This document shows, in pieces, positions 12,235 through 19,465 of a stretch of 20,606 bases of DNA. The stretch is from contig CAYIVF010000012.1 of NCBI GenBank assembly GCA_964366875.1, positions 1 to 20,606 of the forward strand, given 5' to 3'. Made by a program: the position numbers and the translations under genes. Positions within the stretch are counted from its first letter, which is position 1, and each line of letters begins with the position of its first letter. The notes under the pieces were generated by a model. That model was not told the origin of the DNA, ran no database searches, and saw only the letters and a list, made by a program, of their open reading frames with translations. The stretch comes from CAYIVF01 sp964366875. Its GTDB lineage: Bacteria; Patescibacteriota; Minisyncoccia; Minisyncoccales; Staskawiczbacteraceae.

Positions 12235-14760
12235 CTAGGATGCTTGGTTAACAATCAACTCAAAGGTTTCCGGGTCAATTTGAAATCTATCTGTTTTTTT
12301 AATTTTATCGCTTAACAGGGCTTGGGCAACAGCGTTTTCTACTTTGTCTTGTATCACCCTTCTCATTTCTCTGGCGCCGTAAGCTGGCTTGTAAGACAGT
12401 TCAACTATTTTTTCTTTTAAGGGTTCTGTAATTTCAAAATCAATTTCTTTTTCCTTTAAGTTTTTCTGCAAGCTTTGTAAAGATAGCTGAGCTATTTGCA
12501 ATAAGTTTTCTTTTGTTAAAGGATGAAAAATAACAGTGGCGTCAAAGCGGTTAACAAATTCCGGCTTAAACGTGCCTCTTTCAAAAAGAGTGCCTAAAAG
12601 TTTGTCTTTTACAATTGCTTGGCCGGATTCAACTTGTTTAAAAATTATATCGGCGGCAGCGTTTGAGGTGCAAATAATTATGGTATTTGTAAAAACAACT
12701 TTTCTGCCCTGGCCGTCTGTAATGTGGCCTTCGTCTAAAACCTGTAAGAACAAATTTAAAATATCTGGGTGCGATTTTTCAACTTCATCAAGTAAAACCA
12801 GAGAAAAGGGAGTTTCTCTGACAGGCGTAGTTAAAAGCCCCTGCATTTCTACAGGACTTACAGCTCCAATCAGGCGCGGAATATCTGAAATTGCCTGAAA
12901 CTCTGACATATCCAGTCGTATCATTTTTTCCTCCGCTCCAAAATAAATTTGGGCTAAAGCTTTTGATGTTTCTGTTTTACCAACGCCCGTAGGCCCCATA
13001 AACAAAAATGTTCCCATGGGCCTGGTTTTAGAACTAATGCCCGCTCTTGCCCTTCTCATGGCAATAGATATTTCTTTTACCGCCTCTTCCTGATTTACAA
13101 TCCTATTGTGAATTAATTTTTCTAAATTAAGCAGGGTTTCCTTTTCTTTGGCTTCCATCTTGCCTACCGGTATTTCTGTTTTTTTAGAAATGAGTTCGGC
13201 TATATGGTGAGGCATCACTATTTTTCCTTTTAAGGTCTGCACGTAAACTACTGCCTCGTCTAAAATATCAAGCGCCTTTTTAGGAAAAGGCAAACTGGGC
13301 ATATATCTGCCTGTTAAGTTCACTATCTCTCTAATACTTGGATACAATATCAGCATTTTATACTTATACTCTAACTCCAGGGCAGAACCCTGCAGCACCC
13401 TTATTGTTTCGGTTTCTGAAATCTCCTGCACTTCAATCTTCCTGAAAAAATCCACGAAAGAAGGGTTGCGCTCTATATTTCTGTGAAGGCCGTCATAAGA
13501 TGTTATGCCAACAAATTGAAAACTGGGTATGGCTAAATACTTTGAAAGTATGCCGGAAATATCAACAGCTCCCGGTTTTTGCACATCCTGACCAACAAAA
13601 TTCTGCAATTCATCAATTACTAATATAACGTTTCCCGAAGCCAAAACTTCTCCAAATATCTGGTCTAAAAGAGCTTCCAGCTTTTCAAAATCCTGCACTT
13701 CAGCTGACAATGAAACAACGTCTAACTCTACTACTCTTTTGTTATTTAGCTCAGGCAAGCTTGAGCCTAAATAGCACTTTTGAGCTAAAGCTTCCACTAT
13801 GCTCTTTCTCCCTGTGCCGGGATCGCCAATAATAAGAGCGTTGCTCATCTTTGACCTTGCCAAAACCATCTCAGTTTCCTCTATTTCTTTTTTGTGGCCT
13901 ATTATTTCTTTAAACGTCCATCTAGAAACAACCTTTCTCCAATCAACAGAAAACTGGTCTAAATTTATGGTGTACCCCGAAGCCCAATCTTTTCCCAATG
14001 AGCCTTTTTTAGCTAAGTTCTCATATGTCCAAAACTTTCTATTTTTTTCCAAAAAGTCTTCGGCTGAATCCAACCACAAAGTTATATTCTCAACATCTAT
14101 TTTTTTTAAATCAGAATCAATTAAAACCTTTTTAAAGAAATCGTCACAGTTTGCCAAAGCAACTAAAATATCTTTTTCTCCAATAGTATTGCGGCCCCTG
14201 TCTTTTGAGAGCTTTATAGCTTCTGTTATAGTGTCTTGGAAGTCTTTAGAAAAAAGTCCTGCAGACTGGTCTTGCCTCTGTGATTTTTCTAAATAGTTTT
14301 TCAAATCATCCTGAAGTTTTTTTATGTCTAACCCGAGCCTAAGAGAAATTAAAGCAATATCCTTGCTTGATTTTAAAGCAAAATAAAAAAGAGAGGAAGA
14401 ATTAACAACGAGCTTTCTTTTTTTACAAAAGCTTATTGCGTCAACCACAATTTTCGTTGCGTCAAAACTTAAAAACTCAGCCAAATTATCGCTTTCCGGA
14501 ATTTTCGGCCTTTTAATTTTTAACTCTGAAAAAAGATACAGGTTATTAAAAACTAAATAAAAAGACAAAAACAAAGCAACCATTCTTGCTGCAGCGGTTC
14601 CCGAAAATAAATTAGCAAAAGAAAAAACCAAAAGGCACAAAGACAACACTAACATTACCAAAAAAAAGTTTTTGAAAAATTTCGCAAACTTAAAAAGCGG
14701 AAACTTTTGTCTCCTTACTGCCTGTAAGACCGCTGTTTTTTGAAAATCAAAATTAAACAT
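12235..14760 (-). CDS. Membrane-anchored ClpC-like double AAA+ ATPase
   Basis: The 841 residues contain two N-terminal membrane segments (about 31-54 and 58-78), a Clp-N-like region (about 92-235) and two AAA+ domains. D1 has a degenerate Walker A GDPGTGRKS (312-320, Arg where ClpC has the catalytic Lys) but a Walker B VIDE (381-384). The ClpC Arg-finger segment ERRF reads VDFF (436-439). D2 has an intact Walker A GPTGVGKT (589-596), LLDE (656-659) and NRFD (737-740). The KYRG loop of D1 and the GYVGY loop of D2 that grip substrate in ClpC are absent, and no ClpP-docking GF loop is visible. It is last in a three-gene membrane operon, 1 nt from the preceding stop. It is a ClpC relative probably not working as a ClpP unfoldase. 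Confidence 0.85.
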   Translation of the reverse strand: MFNFDFQKTAVLQAVRRQKFPLFKFAKFFKNFFLVMLVLSLCLLVFSFANLFSGTAAARMVALFLSFYLVFNNLYLFSELKIKRPKIPESDNLAEFLSFDATKIVVDAISFCKKRKLVVNSSSLFYFALKSSKDIALISLRLGLDIKKLQDDLKNYLEKSQRQDQSAGLFSKDFQDTITEAIKLSKDRGRNTIGEKDILVALANCDDFFKKVLIDSDLKKIDVENITLWLDSAEDFLEKNRKFWTYENLAKKGSLGKDWASGYTINLDQFSVDWRKVVSRWTFKEIIGHKKEIEETEMVLARSKMSNALIIGDPGTGRKSIVEALAQKCYLGSSLPELNNKRVVELDVVSLSAEVQDFEKLEALLDQIFGEVLASGNVILVIDELQNFVGQDVQKPGAVDISGILSKYLAIPSFQFVGITSYDGLHRNIERNPSFVDFFRKIEVQEISETETIRVLQGSALELEYKYKMLILYPSIREIVNLTGRYMPSLPFPKKALDILDEAVVYVQTLKGKIVMPHHIAELISKKTEIPVGKMEAKEKETLLNLEKLIHNRIVNQEEAVKEISIAMRRARAGISSKTRPMGTFLFMGPTGVGKTETSKALAQIYFGAEEKMIRLDMSEFQAISDIPRLIGAVSPVEMQGLLTTPVRETPFSLVLLDEVEKSHPDILNLFLQVLDEGHITDGQGRKVVFTNTIIICTSNAAADIIFKQVESGQAIVKDKLLGTLFERGTFKPEFVNRFDATVIFHPLTKENLLQIAQLSLQSLQKNLKEKEIDFEITEPLKEKIVELSYKPAYGAREMRRVIQDKVENAVAQALLSDKIKKTDRFQIDPETFELIVNQAS

Positions 14761-14761
14761 A

Positions 14762-15172
14762 TCAGAACATTAGAGCAAATAAAAATCCCGCGATAATAAT
14801 AAGGGGGATTAAAAGCCAGCCTGTAAAAATTATTAGGCCGGCTATGGCAACAAAAACCTGCAAGAGAATTCCAATTATAATCAAAACAATCCTCATTAAG
14901 GCTCCCAAAACACGGGAAAACGCATTGGAAACAAATGTATTGAAAAACTCTGTTAAATCAAATCCTTTGGGATACCTCCAGTTGTACCTTCTCCACGGAG
15001 CAAAGAACGTTTTCAAAAGCATCTTCACTGAAAAGAAGTTAGATGCGAACATAAAATAGTTGTTCCAGACCTGCAACAAAAACTTGGGCACTTCGTAAAA
15101 CTGCCACAAAACCCACAAAGAAAAGATGTTATCTTGCCTATTTGCTTGCAGTCTTTTTGGGGTATCTTCCAT
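14762..15172 (-). CDS. Small membrane protein of the ClpC-like operon
   Basis: No named family is recognised. The 136 residues have an N-terminal amphipathic region with many aromatic residues (SLWVLWQFYEVPKFLLQVW, about 18-36), a basic stretch FAPWRRYNWRYPKGFD (about 57-72), and two strongly hydrophobic C-terminal segments (about 92-114 and 115-135). The basic part likely faces the cytoplasm. The gene starts 4 nt after the preceding stop and ends 1 nt before the ClpC-like ATG, so the products probably work together at the membrane; it may be an adaptor or scaffold of the ATPase. The role is inference. Confidence 0.7.
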   Translation of the reverse strand: MEDTPKRLQANRQDNIFSLWVLWQFYEVPKFLLQVWNNYFMFASNFFSVKMLLKTFFAPWRRYNWRYPKGFDLTEFFNTFVSNAFSRVLGALMRIVLIIIGILLQVFVAIAGLIIFTGWLLIPLIIIAGFLFALMF

Positions 15173-15176
15173 TTTG

Positions 15177-15518
15177 TTATTTTACCATTTTTATGCCAAT
15201 GCCCGCCACTGTTCCTCCCGCAAAGATTAAAATACCTGCTAAAATTGACCAGCTTACCAGGTTTAAAATTTTAGGAATTGTGTCCGCGGGTAATATCTGC
15301 CCGATTTGTTTTTGAAGCTCTTGCTGCATTTGCTGCTGCAATAGTTCTTGCAAATTTCCTCCGGCGCTTTCCGATGTCTTTGCAACTGCCTGAACTCTAA
15401 AAATAAAGGGAGCTGAAACTTTTGCGGTAAAAATATTATACGACTGGTAGATTGTCCAAACTATGAGCAAGAGACCCGCGGCCAATAAAATATAACCTAT
15501 GATTTTATTTGTATCCAT
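15177..15518 (-). CDS. Two-helix membrane protein, first gene of the ClpC-like operon
   Basis: No family is recognised. The 113 residues have an N-terminal membrane helix (about 6-25), an exposed region of about 60 residues with a Gln-rich segment ELLQQQMQQELQKQ (about 58-71), and a C-terminal membrane helix (about 88-110). Both ends would face the cytoplasm and the loop the outside, or the reverse. ATG at 15518 follows AAATAAT without a Shine-Dalgarno. A copy of the TTGTCGCACAATA dyad ends 17 nt upstream of the start, where an operator would block expression of the three-gene operon. Confidence 0.65.
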   Translation of the reverse strand: MDTNKIIGYILLAAGLLLIVWTIYQSYNIFTAKVSAPFIFRVQAVAKTSESAGGNLQELLQQQMQQELQKQIGQILPADTIPKILNLVSWSILAGILIFAGGTVAGIGIKMVK

Positions 15519-15534
15519 ATTATTTACTTAAATA

Positions 15535-15549
15535 TATTGTCGCACAATA
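15535..15549. repeat. Copy 3 of the dyad motif (perfect TATTGT-CGC-ACAATA)
   Basis: This is the most symmetrical copy, with 6-nt complementary arms around CGC. It lies between the DUF4258-like stop and the start of the ClpC-operon's first gene. Confidence 0.75.
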
Positions 15550-15552
15550 AAA

Positions 15553-15891
15553 TTAAGCTTCCTCTCTTAATATTTCCTGGCGGATATCTTCGGGTATTGG
15601 AATTTCCTCGCCGGGTTTAGAAATTCCAGGATAACGCCAGGCGCTGATTATTTTTCTTAAATCTTTGACGTCTTTGTACATGAGCCATATTTCTCCAGGA
15701 GCTTTCCTTTGCCATTTATTTTTAAATTTGTTATTTGTTTTCATCACAGCAGTTGTCCCCGGTACAATCCCCTGCTCTTTTCTTTCTGGCCTGTAAAGTA
15801 TGCCCAGCAACTTTTGTTTTGAAAGCCCATACTGCCTCATTTTAATTTTTGAGTGCTCGGTCCAGTGAAGTTTTTTGTATACAGCTGCCAT
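15553..15891 (-). CDS. DUF4258-like small protein (RelE/BrnT-type fold suspected)
   Basis: The 112 residues from ATG 15891 include LHWTEHSKIKMRQYGLSKQK (about 8-27), which fits the [FW]-T-x-H-[AS]-x-x-[RK]M-x-x-[RQ]-x-[IL]-[ST] opening of DUF4258. That domain is related to RelE/BrnT toxins. An upstream in-frame start would run through tRNA-Val, so the short form is preferred; it begins only 9 nt after the tRNA end. The protein is very basic in the middle and acidic at the C-terminus (PGEEIPIPEDIRQEILREE). No antitoxin gene is adjacent, so a toxin role is not supported here. Confidence 0.6.
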   Translation of the reverse strand: MAAVYKKLHWTEHSKIKMRQYGLSKQKLLGILYRPERKEQGIVPGTTAVMKTNNKFKNKWQRKAPGEIWLMYKDVKDLRKIISAWRYPGISKPGEEIPIPEDIRQEILREEA

Positions 15892-15900
15892 AAAATTTAG

Positions 15901-15974
15901 TGGACGATGCAGGACTCGAACCTGCGGCCTTTGCAATGTGAATGCAACGCTCTAACCAGCTGAGCTAATCGTCC
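15901..15974 (-). tRNA. tRNA-Val (anticodon CAC)
   Basis: Acceptor arms GGACGAT/ATCGTCC, anticodon stem TTGCA/TGCAA around TTCACAT (anticodon CAC, reading GUG), and T arm GCAGG-TTCGAGT-CCTGC. Discriminator A; CCA is not encoded. Confidence 0.95.
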
Positions 15975-16001
15975 ATTAAGTAATTTTAACATTTTTATAA
16001 C

Positions 16002-16030
16002 AAAAAAACAGGGGAAACCCCCTGTTTTTT
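16002..16030 (-). terminator. Intrinsic terminator of rplJ-rplL
   Basis: AAAAAACAGGGG pairs with CCCCTGTTTTTT. The symmetrical hairpin has T-tracts on both strands and lies 7 nt past the rplL stop. Confidence 0.9.
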
Positions 16031-16036
16031 ACTTTT

Positions 16037-16447
16037 TTATTTAATTTCCACTTTTGCTCCTGCGGTTTCAAATTTCTTTTTAATCTCATCTGCTTCCTCT
16101 TTTTTTACTCCCTCTTTAATCATTTGAGCTGTTCCAGCTGCTGAGGCATCCACTAAATCTTTAGACTCTTTCAAGCCCTTAGCAGTTACATCCCTGACAA
16201 CTTTAATTACTTCTATTTTCTGAGCTCCAACATCCTTTAATTCAACATTAAAAGATGTTTTTTCCTCAGCTGGAGCGGCGGCATCTGCTACTGCGGCCAC
16301 TGCTACTGGAGCGGCGGCTGAAACGCCAAACTTCTTTTCTAAAACTTTGACTAATTCAGCTAACTCTAAAACTGACATCTTCTCTATTTCTTCAACCAAT
16401 TTTTCAAACTTGGCTGGCACTTCTACTTTTTCCATTTCTTCTGTCAT
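16037..16447 (-). CDS. rplL: 50S ribosomal protein bL12 (L7/L12)
   Basis: bL12 forms the flexible stalk of the large subunit that recruits translation GTPases. The 136 residues show the N-terminal dimerisation helices (LAELVKVLEKKFGVS, about 29-43), an Ala/Pro hinge (about 44-63) and the C-terminal factor-binding domain with KIEVIKVVRDVTAKGLKESKDLVD (about 76-99). The loop ASAAGTAQM (about 100-108) replaces the usual short G-x-P segment and is slightly longer. The ATG overlaps the rplJ stop (ATGA), implying coupling. The operon ends at a strong terminator. Confidence 0.97.
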   Translation of the reverse strand: MTEEMEKVEVPAKFEKLVEEIEKMSVLELAELVKVLEKKFGVSAAAPVAVAAVADAAAPAEEKTSFNVELKDVGAQKIEVIKVVRDVTAKGLKESKDLVDASAAGTAQMIKEGVKKEEADEIKKKFETAGAKVEIK

Positions 16448-16968
16448 AATTTTTTAATTTTACTTAATATTATTACCAGACCTTTAATATTGCCTTGTAA
16501 AACTGTTACAAAACCTGAAAGCGGGCTGGCAATTACCCCCACTATATTTTGCAATAACTCTTCTCTTGAAGGTAAATTAGCTAATGCTAAAACTTTTTCT
16601 CTGTCAATAAATCTATTTTCAAATATTCCGCCCAAAATCTTGAAGTTCTCGTGCTCCCTTGCAAACTTGTTTGAAATTCTTGCAGGAGCTATTTCGTCTT
16701 CTATGCCGAAAACCAATGCTAATTGGCCCGGAATGATAGATTTCATCTTGTTCCAGAAAGAAATATTTGACTGGCCGAAAGCAATTCTTATTAATGTCTT
16801 TTTAGCTATTTTGAGATTACACCCGGCTTCTTTTAAAGCTCTCCTCAAGCCGAACATGTCCTTTGAAGAAACCTTGCTAAAATCAACAAAAATCACTGAT
16901 TTTTGCTTTGAGAGCTTTTCTTTTACATCTTTTATCTGCTTTGTTTTTTGCTGTTTAGTAAGCGCCAT
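16444..16968 (-). CDS. rplJ: 50S ribosomal protein uL10
   Basis: uL10 anchors bL12 dimers on 23S rRNA and, in complex with bL12, represses its own mRNA. The 174 residues are the usual length and begin MALTKQQKTKQI, with FVDFSKVSSKDMFGLRRAL (about 28-46) and KIAKKTLIRIAF typical of the family. The start at 16968 is chosen by homology; an upstream in-frame start would lie within the leader's terminator. No Shine-Dalgarno is seen; the terminator T-tract ends 4 nt before ATG. An L10 leader with attenuator precedes the gene. Confidence 0.96.
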   Translation of the reverse strand: MALTKQQKTKQIKDVKEKLSKQKSVIFVDFSKVSSKDMFGLRRALKEAGCNLKIAKKTLIRIAFGQSNISFWNKMKSIIPGQLALVFGIEDEIAPARISNKFAREHENFKILGGIFENRFIDREKVLALANLPSREELLQNIVGVIASPLSGFVTVLQGNIKGLVIILSKIKKL

Positions 16969-16971
16969 AAT

Positions 16972-16994
16972 AAAAAAACTGCGTTTTACCGCAG
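16972..16994 (-). terminator. Attenuator hairpin before rplJ
   Basis: On the minus strand CTGCG-GTAAAA-CGCAG is followed by seven T. Its 5' strand (16990-16994) is also part of the closing stem of the L10 leader, so the two structures are mutually exclusive. Confidence 0.75.
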
Positions 16995-17072
16995 ACAAAC
17001 AAACACTAAAATAATGTTTATCCTCGGCAGGGATTATCCCTTCGATAAACTCAGGGTACCTGCTGTCTGCGG
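16989..17072 (-). ncRNA. L10 leader (ribosomal-protein autoregulatory RNA)
   Basis: A closing stem CCGCAGACA (17064-17072) / TGTCTGCGG (16989-16997) encloses GCAGG...CCTGCCGAGGA, the conserved kink-turn region bound by the uL10-bL12 complex. The apical hairpin is CCCTGAGTTTATCGAAGGG, a variant of the repeat in rmuC. With the overlapping terminator it makes an attenuator that shuts off rplJ-rplL when uL10-bL12 is in excess. Confidence 0.85.
17038..17056. repeat. Repeat-like apical hairpin in the L10 leader
   Basis: CCCTTCGATAAACTCAGGG on the plus strand shares CCCTTCG..A..CTCAGGG with the rmuC repeat at 4219-4237 read in reverse complement. Confidence 0.6.
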
Positions 17073-17091
17073 ATTATTAATTATATTTTGT

Positions 17092-17120
17092 ATCCTAATC
17101 TATCTTGTTCTATATGTCAA
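17092..17120 (-). promoter_or_regulatory. Promoter of rplJ-rplL
   Basis: On the minus strand TTGACA (17115-17120), a 17-nt spacer and TAGGAT (17092-17097). The -35 overlaps the mltG stop codon. Confidence 0.65.
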
Positions 17121-18199
17121 GAGCCCAAATATTTTGCTTTAGCTGTGTTGTGCTCTTCTAAGGTTTTGCTAAATATTGTTCTTCCGTCTGATAAATAAAA
17201 CCAGTATGGACTATCTGTAGGATTTAATGCAGCTGCAATAGAATCTATGCCAGGATTTGAAATAGGGCCCTTGGGCAGTCCTTTATATCTATATGTATTA
17301 TACGGCGAATCAATTTTAGTGTCTTTTATGGCAACCCCAGGATCGTTTTTACCTGTAATGTAATTTATGGTCGCATCTATCTGCAAGGGCATGCCTATTT
17401 TTAATCTTTTCCACAAGATACCCGAAACAATCTTTTTGTCTTCTAATGTTTTTACTTCTTTTTCAATCATAGAAGCCATTGTCACTATATCAAAAATAGA
17501 TTTCTCTTGATTTATGATTTGCTCTCGCAGCTCGGGTGTCAGCTTTTTTTCAAAATTAGCCAGCATAGTTATTATAATATCTTGGCAAGTCTGACCTTCT
17601 GAAACTTCGTACGTATCTGGAAAAAGATAACCTTCTAAGCCAACGTTCTTTGGCTTATCTTTAAGAAAATCAAACTCTTGGCTAAAATCTTTATTAGATA
17701 ACTGAATAAAATCGTCTTTGCTGCAAATTCCTTTTGATTCTAAGTATTCTGCTATGTCTTTTATATCCCAGCCTTCGGGAATGACAAGCTTGTTTTTTAA
17801 CACATCGCCCTGAACCATTTTTTTTACAATTTTGTAGGTAGACATTCTTGGCGATAAATTATATTTTCCAGCCTGCAAACTTGAATATTGAAGAGAAATT
17901 ATAACATAAAACCTAAAAAAATAATCGCTTCTTATTATGCCTAACTTTTCTAAATCTTTGGCAATATCATGGTCTCCCCACCCCTTTGGCACCGTATAGG
18001 TAATTGTTTCATGAGATATTGGGTTTATAGGTATATATATTTCGAAAAAAACAAATAAAAACGCCGCCAATAATAAAATACCGATTACTGATGTAATCTT
18101 CTTAAGGGTTTTTGTCTCTATTTTAGAAAAGTCTTGAGCTTCAAACCAGCGGAACAAAAACAAAACCGGGGTATTCTTTTTTTTCAAACTCTTTTTCAT
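17117..18199 (-). CDS. mltG: Endolytic murein transglycosylase MltG
   Basis: MltG is an inner-membrane lytic transglycosylase that cuts nascent glycan strands and ends their extension. From ATG 18199 the protein has 360 residues: a basic cytoplasmic tail, one membrane helix (about 36-56), a LysM-like region (about 65-135) and the YceG catalytic domain. That domain includes LEGYLFPDTYEV with catalytic Glu189, MASMIEKEVK, IGMPLQIDATINYITG, and a C-terminal LPKGPISNPGIDSI segment. An earlier non-ATG start at 18232 is possible but lies deeper in pcm. The chosen start still overlaps pcm by 59 nt. It complements the wall-synthesis operon elsewhere in the window. Confidence 0.93.
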   Translation of the reverse strand: MKKSLKKKNTPVLFLFRWFEAQDFSKIETKTLKKITSVIGILLLAAFLFVFFEIYIPINPISHETITYTVPKGWGDHDIAKDLEKLGIIRSDYFFRFYVIISLQYSSLQAGKYNLSPRMSTYKIVKKMVQGDVLKNKLVIPEGWDIKDIAEYLESKGICSKDDFIQLSNKDFSQEFDFLKDKPKNVGLEGYLFPDTYEVSEGQTCQDIIITMLANFEKKLTPELREQIINQEKSIFDIVTMASMIEKEVKTLEDKKIVSGILWKRLKIGMPLQIDATINYITGKNDPGVAIKDTKIDSPYNTYRYKGLPKGPISNPGIDSIAAALNPTDSPYWFYLSDGRTIFSKTLEEHNTAKAKYLGS

Positions 18200-18752
18200 T
18201 TTTTTTAATAAACAGCCAAATTGAATTACCAATAGGGCAAACTAATTTGCCTTTAATTTTCAGCTGATTTTTTAATTCTTCCGGGATGCCCAAAGAACTC
18301 GCGGCCGACACTAATATTTTATCATAGGGCGACTCCTTTTTAAACCCTTTTGAACCGTCAGCGCAGATAAATTCAACTATCTTTTTATCTATAAAACCAT
18401 ACTTAGCAACATTTTTCTCGCCAAATTCTTTTAGCTTTGAAATCACTTCTATAGCAACAACTTTTCCTTTTCTACCAACTATTTCAGCTAAAAGCGCTGC
18501 TGTCCATCCGGAACCAGAACCAATATCTAATATTTTGTCTCCCGCCGCGGGTTGCAATAATTCCAACATAAAAGCAACCGTTAATGGTTGCGAAATCGTC
18601 TGGCCAAAACCAATCGGCAGGGCTTCATTTAATTCTGCCGAACCTTTTAATTCTTCCGGAACGAATTCTTCTCTTTTTATTTTCCTAAACGCTCTAATAA
18701 TACTATCTGTCTTTAACCACCCTTCTAAAATTAAGGAATCAATTAAGTTCAT
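18141..18752 (-). CDS. pcm: Protein-L-isoaspartate O-methyltransferase
   Basis: Pcm methylates L-isoaspartyl residues that arise by protein ageing, starting their repair to aspartate in the cytoplasm. The 203 residues show REEFVPEE (about 27-34), the signature IGFGQTISQPLTVAFMLELL (47-66), SAM-motif I LDIGSGSGWTAALLA (75-89), IEVISKL and the late KGKLVCPIG. The 3' end overlaps mltG, an unusually long overlap for the window. ATG at 18752 is 35 nt downstream of the preceding gene's stop, so an operon with the winged-helix-like gene and mltG is likely. Confidence 0.92.
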   Translation of the reverse strand: MNLIDSLILEGWLKTDSIIRAFRKIKREEFVPEELKGSAELNEALPIGFGQTISQPLTVAFMLELLQPAAGDKILDIGSGSGWTAALLAEIVGRKGKVVAIEVISKLKEFGEKNVAKYGFIDKKIVEFICADGSKGFKKESPYDKILVSAASSLGIPEELKNQLKIKGKLVCPIGNSIWLFIKKNEKEFEKKEYPGFVFVPLV

Positions 18753-18786
18753 TTATTTTATGTCGGAAATAAGCTTATTTCTGATT

Positions 18787-19107
18787 TTAGAGTAGTTTTC
18801 CTTGTCTTAGAGCCCTGAAAATCTCTGAAGCTTTTTTCTCGCCTTTTTTAGTAAGCATAAATATTGTCTTTGGGTCGCCTATTATCAGTTTTTCTTTTCT
18901 TAAGGCGCGTAACGGCCTGTCTAATTTCCGAGAATCCGGCCAAATTGGATACCTGTCAAACTTCAATGTCTCCGGAAACAAGGTAAAAGATTCTTTTACC
19001 AAACGTTCAAAACTGCACTGCTCGTTGTTAGAGCTTATAGAATGTATGCAAAATAGAATTAGGTCGTTAACGGAGAAATTTAAGTTTTTCTTTTTCTTGT
19101 TCTGCAT
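18787..19107 (-). CDS. Winged-helix-like DNA-binding protein of unknown role
   Basis: The 106 residues from ATG 19107 open with a Lys-rich segment, then NDLILFCIHSISSNNEQCSF (about 13-32), FPETLKFDRYPIWPDSRKLDRP (about 44-65), LRALRKEKLIIGD and MLTKKGEKKASEI (about 83-95). The FPE...YP..PDS.K......L...KLI......LT.KG pattern is typical of winged-helix modules found beside regulatory and defence genes. A longer frame would run into tRNA-Trp, so the short start is used, 12 nt after the tRNA's CCA. Targets are unknown. Confidence 0.55.
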   Translation of the reverse strand: MQNKKKKNLNFSVNDLILFCIHSISSNNEQCSFERLVKESFTLFPETLKFDRYPIWPDSRKLDRPLRALRKEKLIIGDPKTIFMLTKKGEKKASEIFRALRQGKLL

Positions 19108-19118
19108 AAATAGCAAAC

Positions 19119-19192
19119 TGGCAGGGGCGCAAGGATTCGAACCTTGATCAGTGGTTTTGGAGACCACAATTCTACCATTGAACTACACCCCC
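19119..19192 (-). tRNA. tRNA-Trp (anticodon CCA)
   Basis: Acceptor arms GGGGGTG/CGCCCCT (one G-T pair), anticodon stem GTGGT/ACCAC around CTCCAAA (anticodon CCA), T arm CAAGG-TTCGAAT-CCTTG, discriminator G and an encoded CCA. Confidence 0.95.
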
Positions 19193-19232
19193 ATTAAGTA
19201 CAAAATACCACAATAAACACAATTTTTCAACC

Positions 19233-19257
19233 AAAAACCCGAATTGCAAACTCGGGC
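19233..19257 (-). terminator. Intrinsic terminator after rpmG
   Basis: On the minus strand CCCGA and TCGGG pair across a 9-nt loop, followed by TTTTTGG. It lies between rpmG and tRNA-Trp, so tRNA-Trp depends on read-through or its own promoter. Confidence 0.6.
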
Positions 19258-19263
19258 TTAATT

Positions 19264-19276
19264 TTGTCGCACAATA
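19264..19276. repeat. Copy 4 of the TTGTCGCACAATA dyad motif
   Basis: An exact TTGTCGCACAATA begins 3 nt past the rpmG stop codon (in transcription direction) and precedes the rpmG terminator. Confidence 0.7.
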
Positions 19277-19279
19277 ATT

Positions 19280-19441
19280 TTATCGCTTCGCCTCCTTGTG
19301 CGGTGTGTGTTTTTTGCACCATTTGCAGAATTTTGACAGCTCTAATTTTTTTTCTGCGGTTTTCTTGGTTTTTTTGGTAAAATAATTTACTTTTTTACAA
19401 ACACTGCACTGCAATTTTATAAATGGTTTTTTTGCTGGCAT
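19280..19441 (-). CDS. rpmG: 50S ribosomal protein bL33, zinc-binding type
   Basis: A 53-residue Lys-rich protein of the large subunit near the E site. It begins MPAKKPFIKLQCSVC and carries two zinc-ligand pairs, C12-x-x-C15 and C39-x-x-C42, joined by the conserved NYFTKKTKK segment (19-27). Size and pattern match bL33 of the C+ (zinc) type. The ATG at 19441 is preceded by AAATAAATAATT without a Shine-Dalgarno, and by a very long hairpin beginning 25 nt upstream. It lies between tRNA-Thr and tRNA-Trp, an arrangement common in bacteria. Confidence 0.95.
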   Translation of the reverse strand: MPAKKPFIKLQCSVCKKVNYFTKKTKKTAEKKLELSKFCKWCKKHTPHKEAKR

Positions 19442-19465
19442 AATTATTTATTTTATTTTTTAAAT

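Noticed and set aside
15553..15891. Toxin-antitoxin pair
   Set aside because: The DUF4258-like protein has no adjacent antitoxin-like gene; the neighbours are a tRNA and a membrane operon.
15892..15936. N-terminal extension of the DUF4258-like protein
   Set aside because: It would be translated from the tRNA-Val sequence; the ATG at 15891 after the tRNA is more plausible.
19108..19167. N-terminal extension of the winged-helix-like protein
   Set aside because: The extension reads through tRNA-Trp, so it is not a credible coding region.
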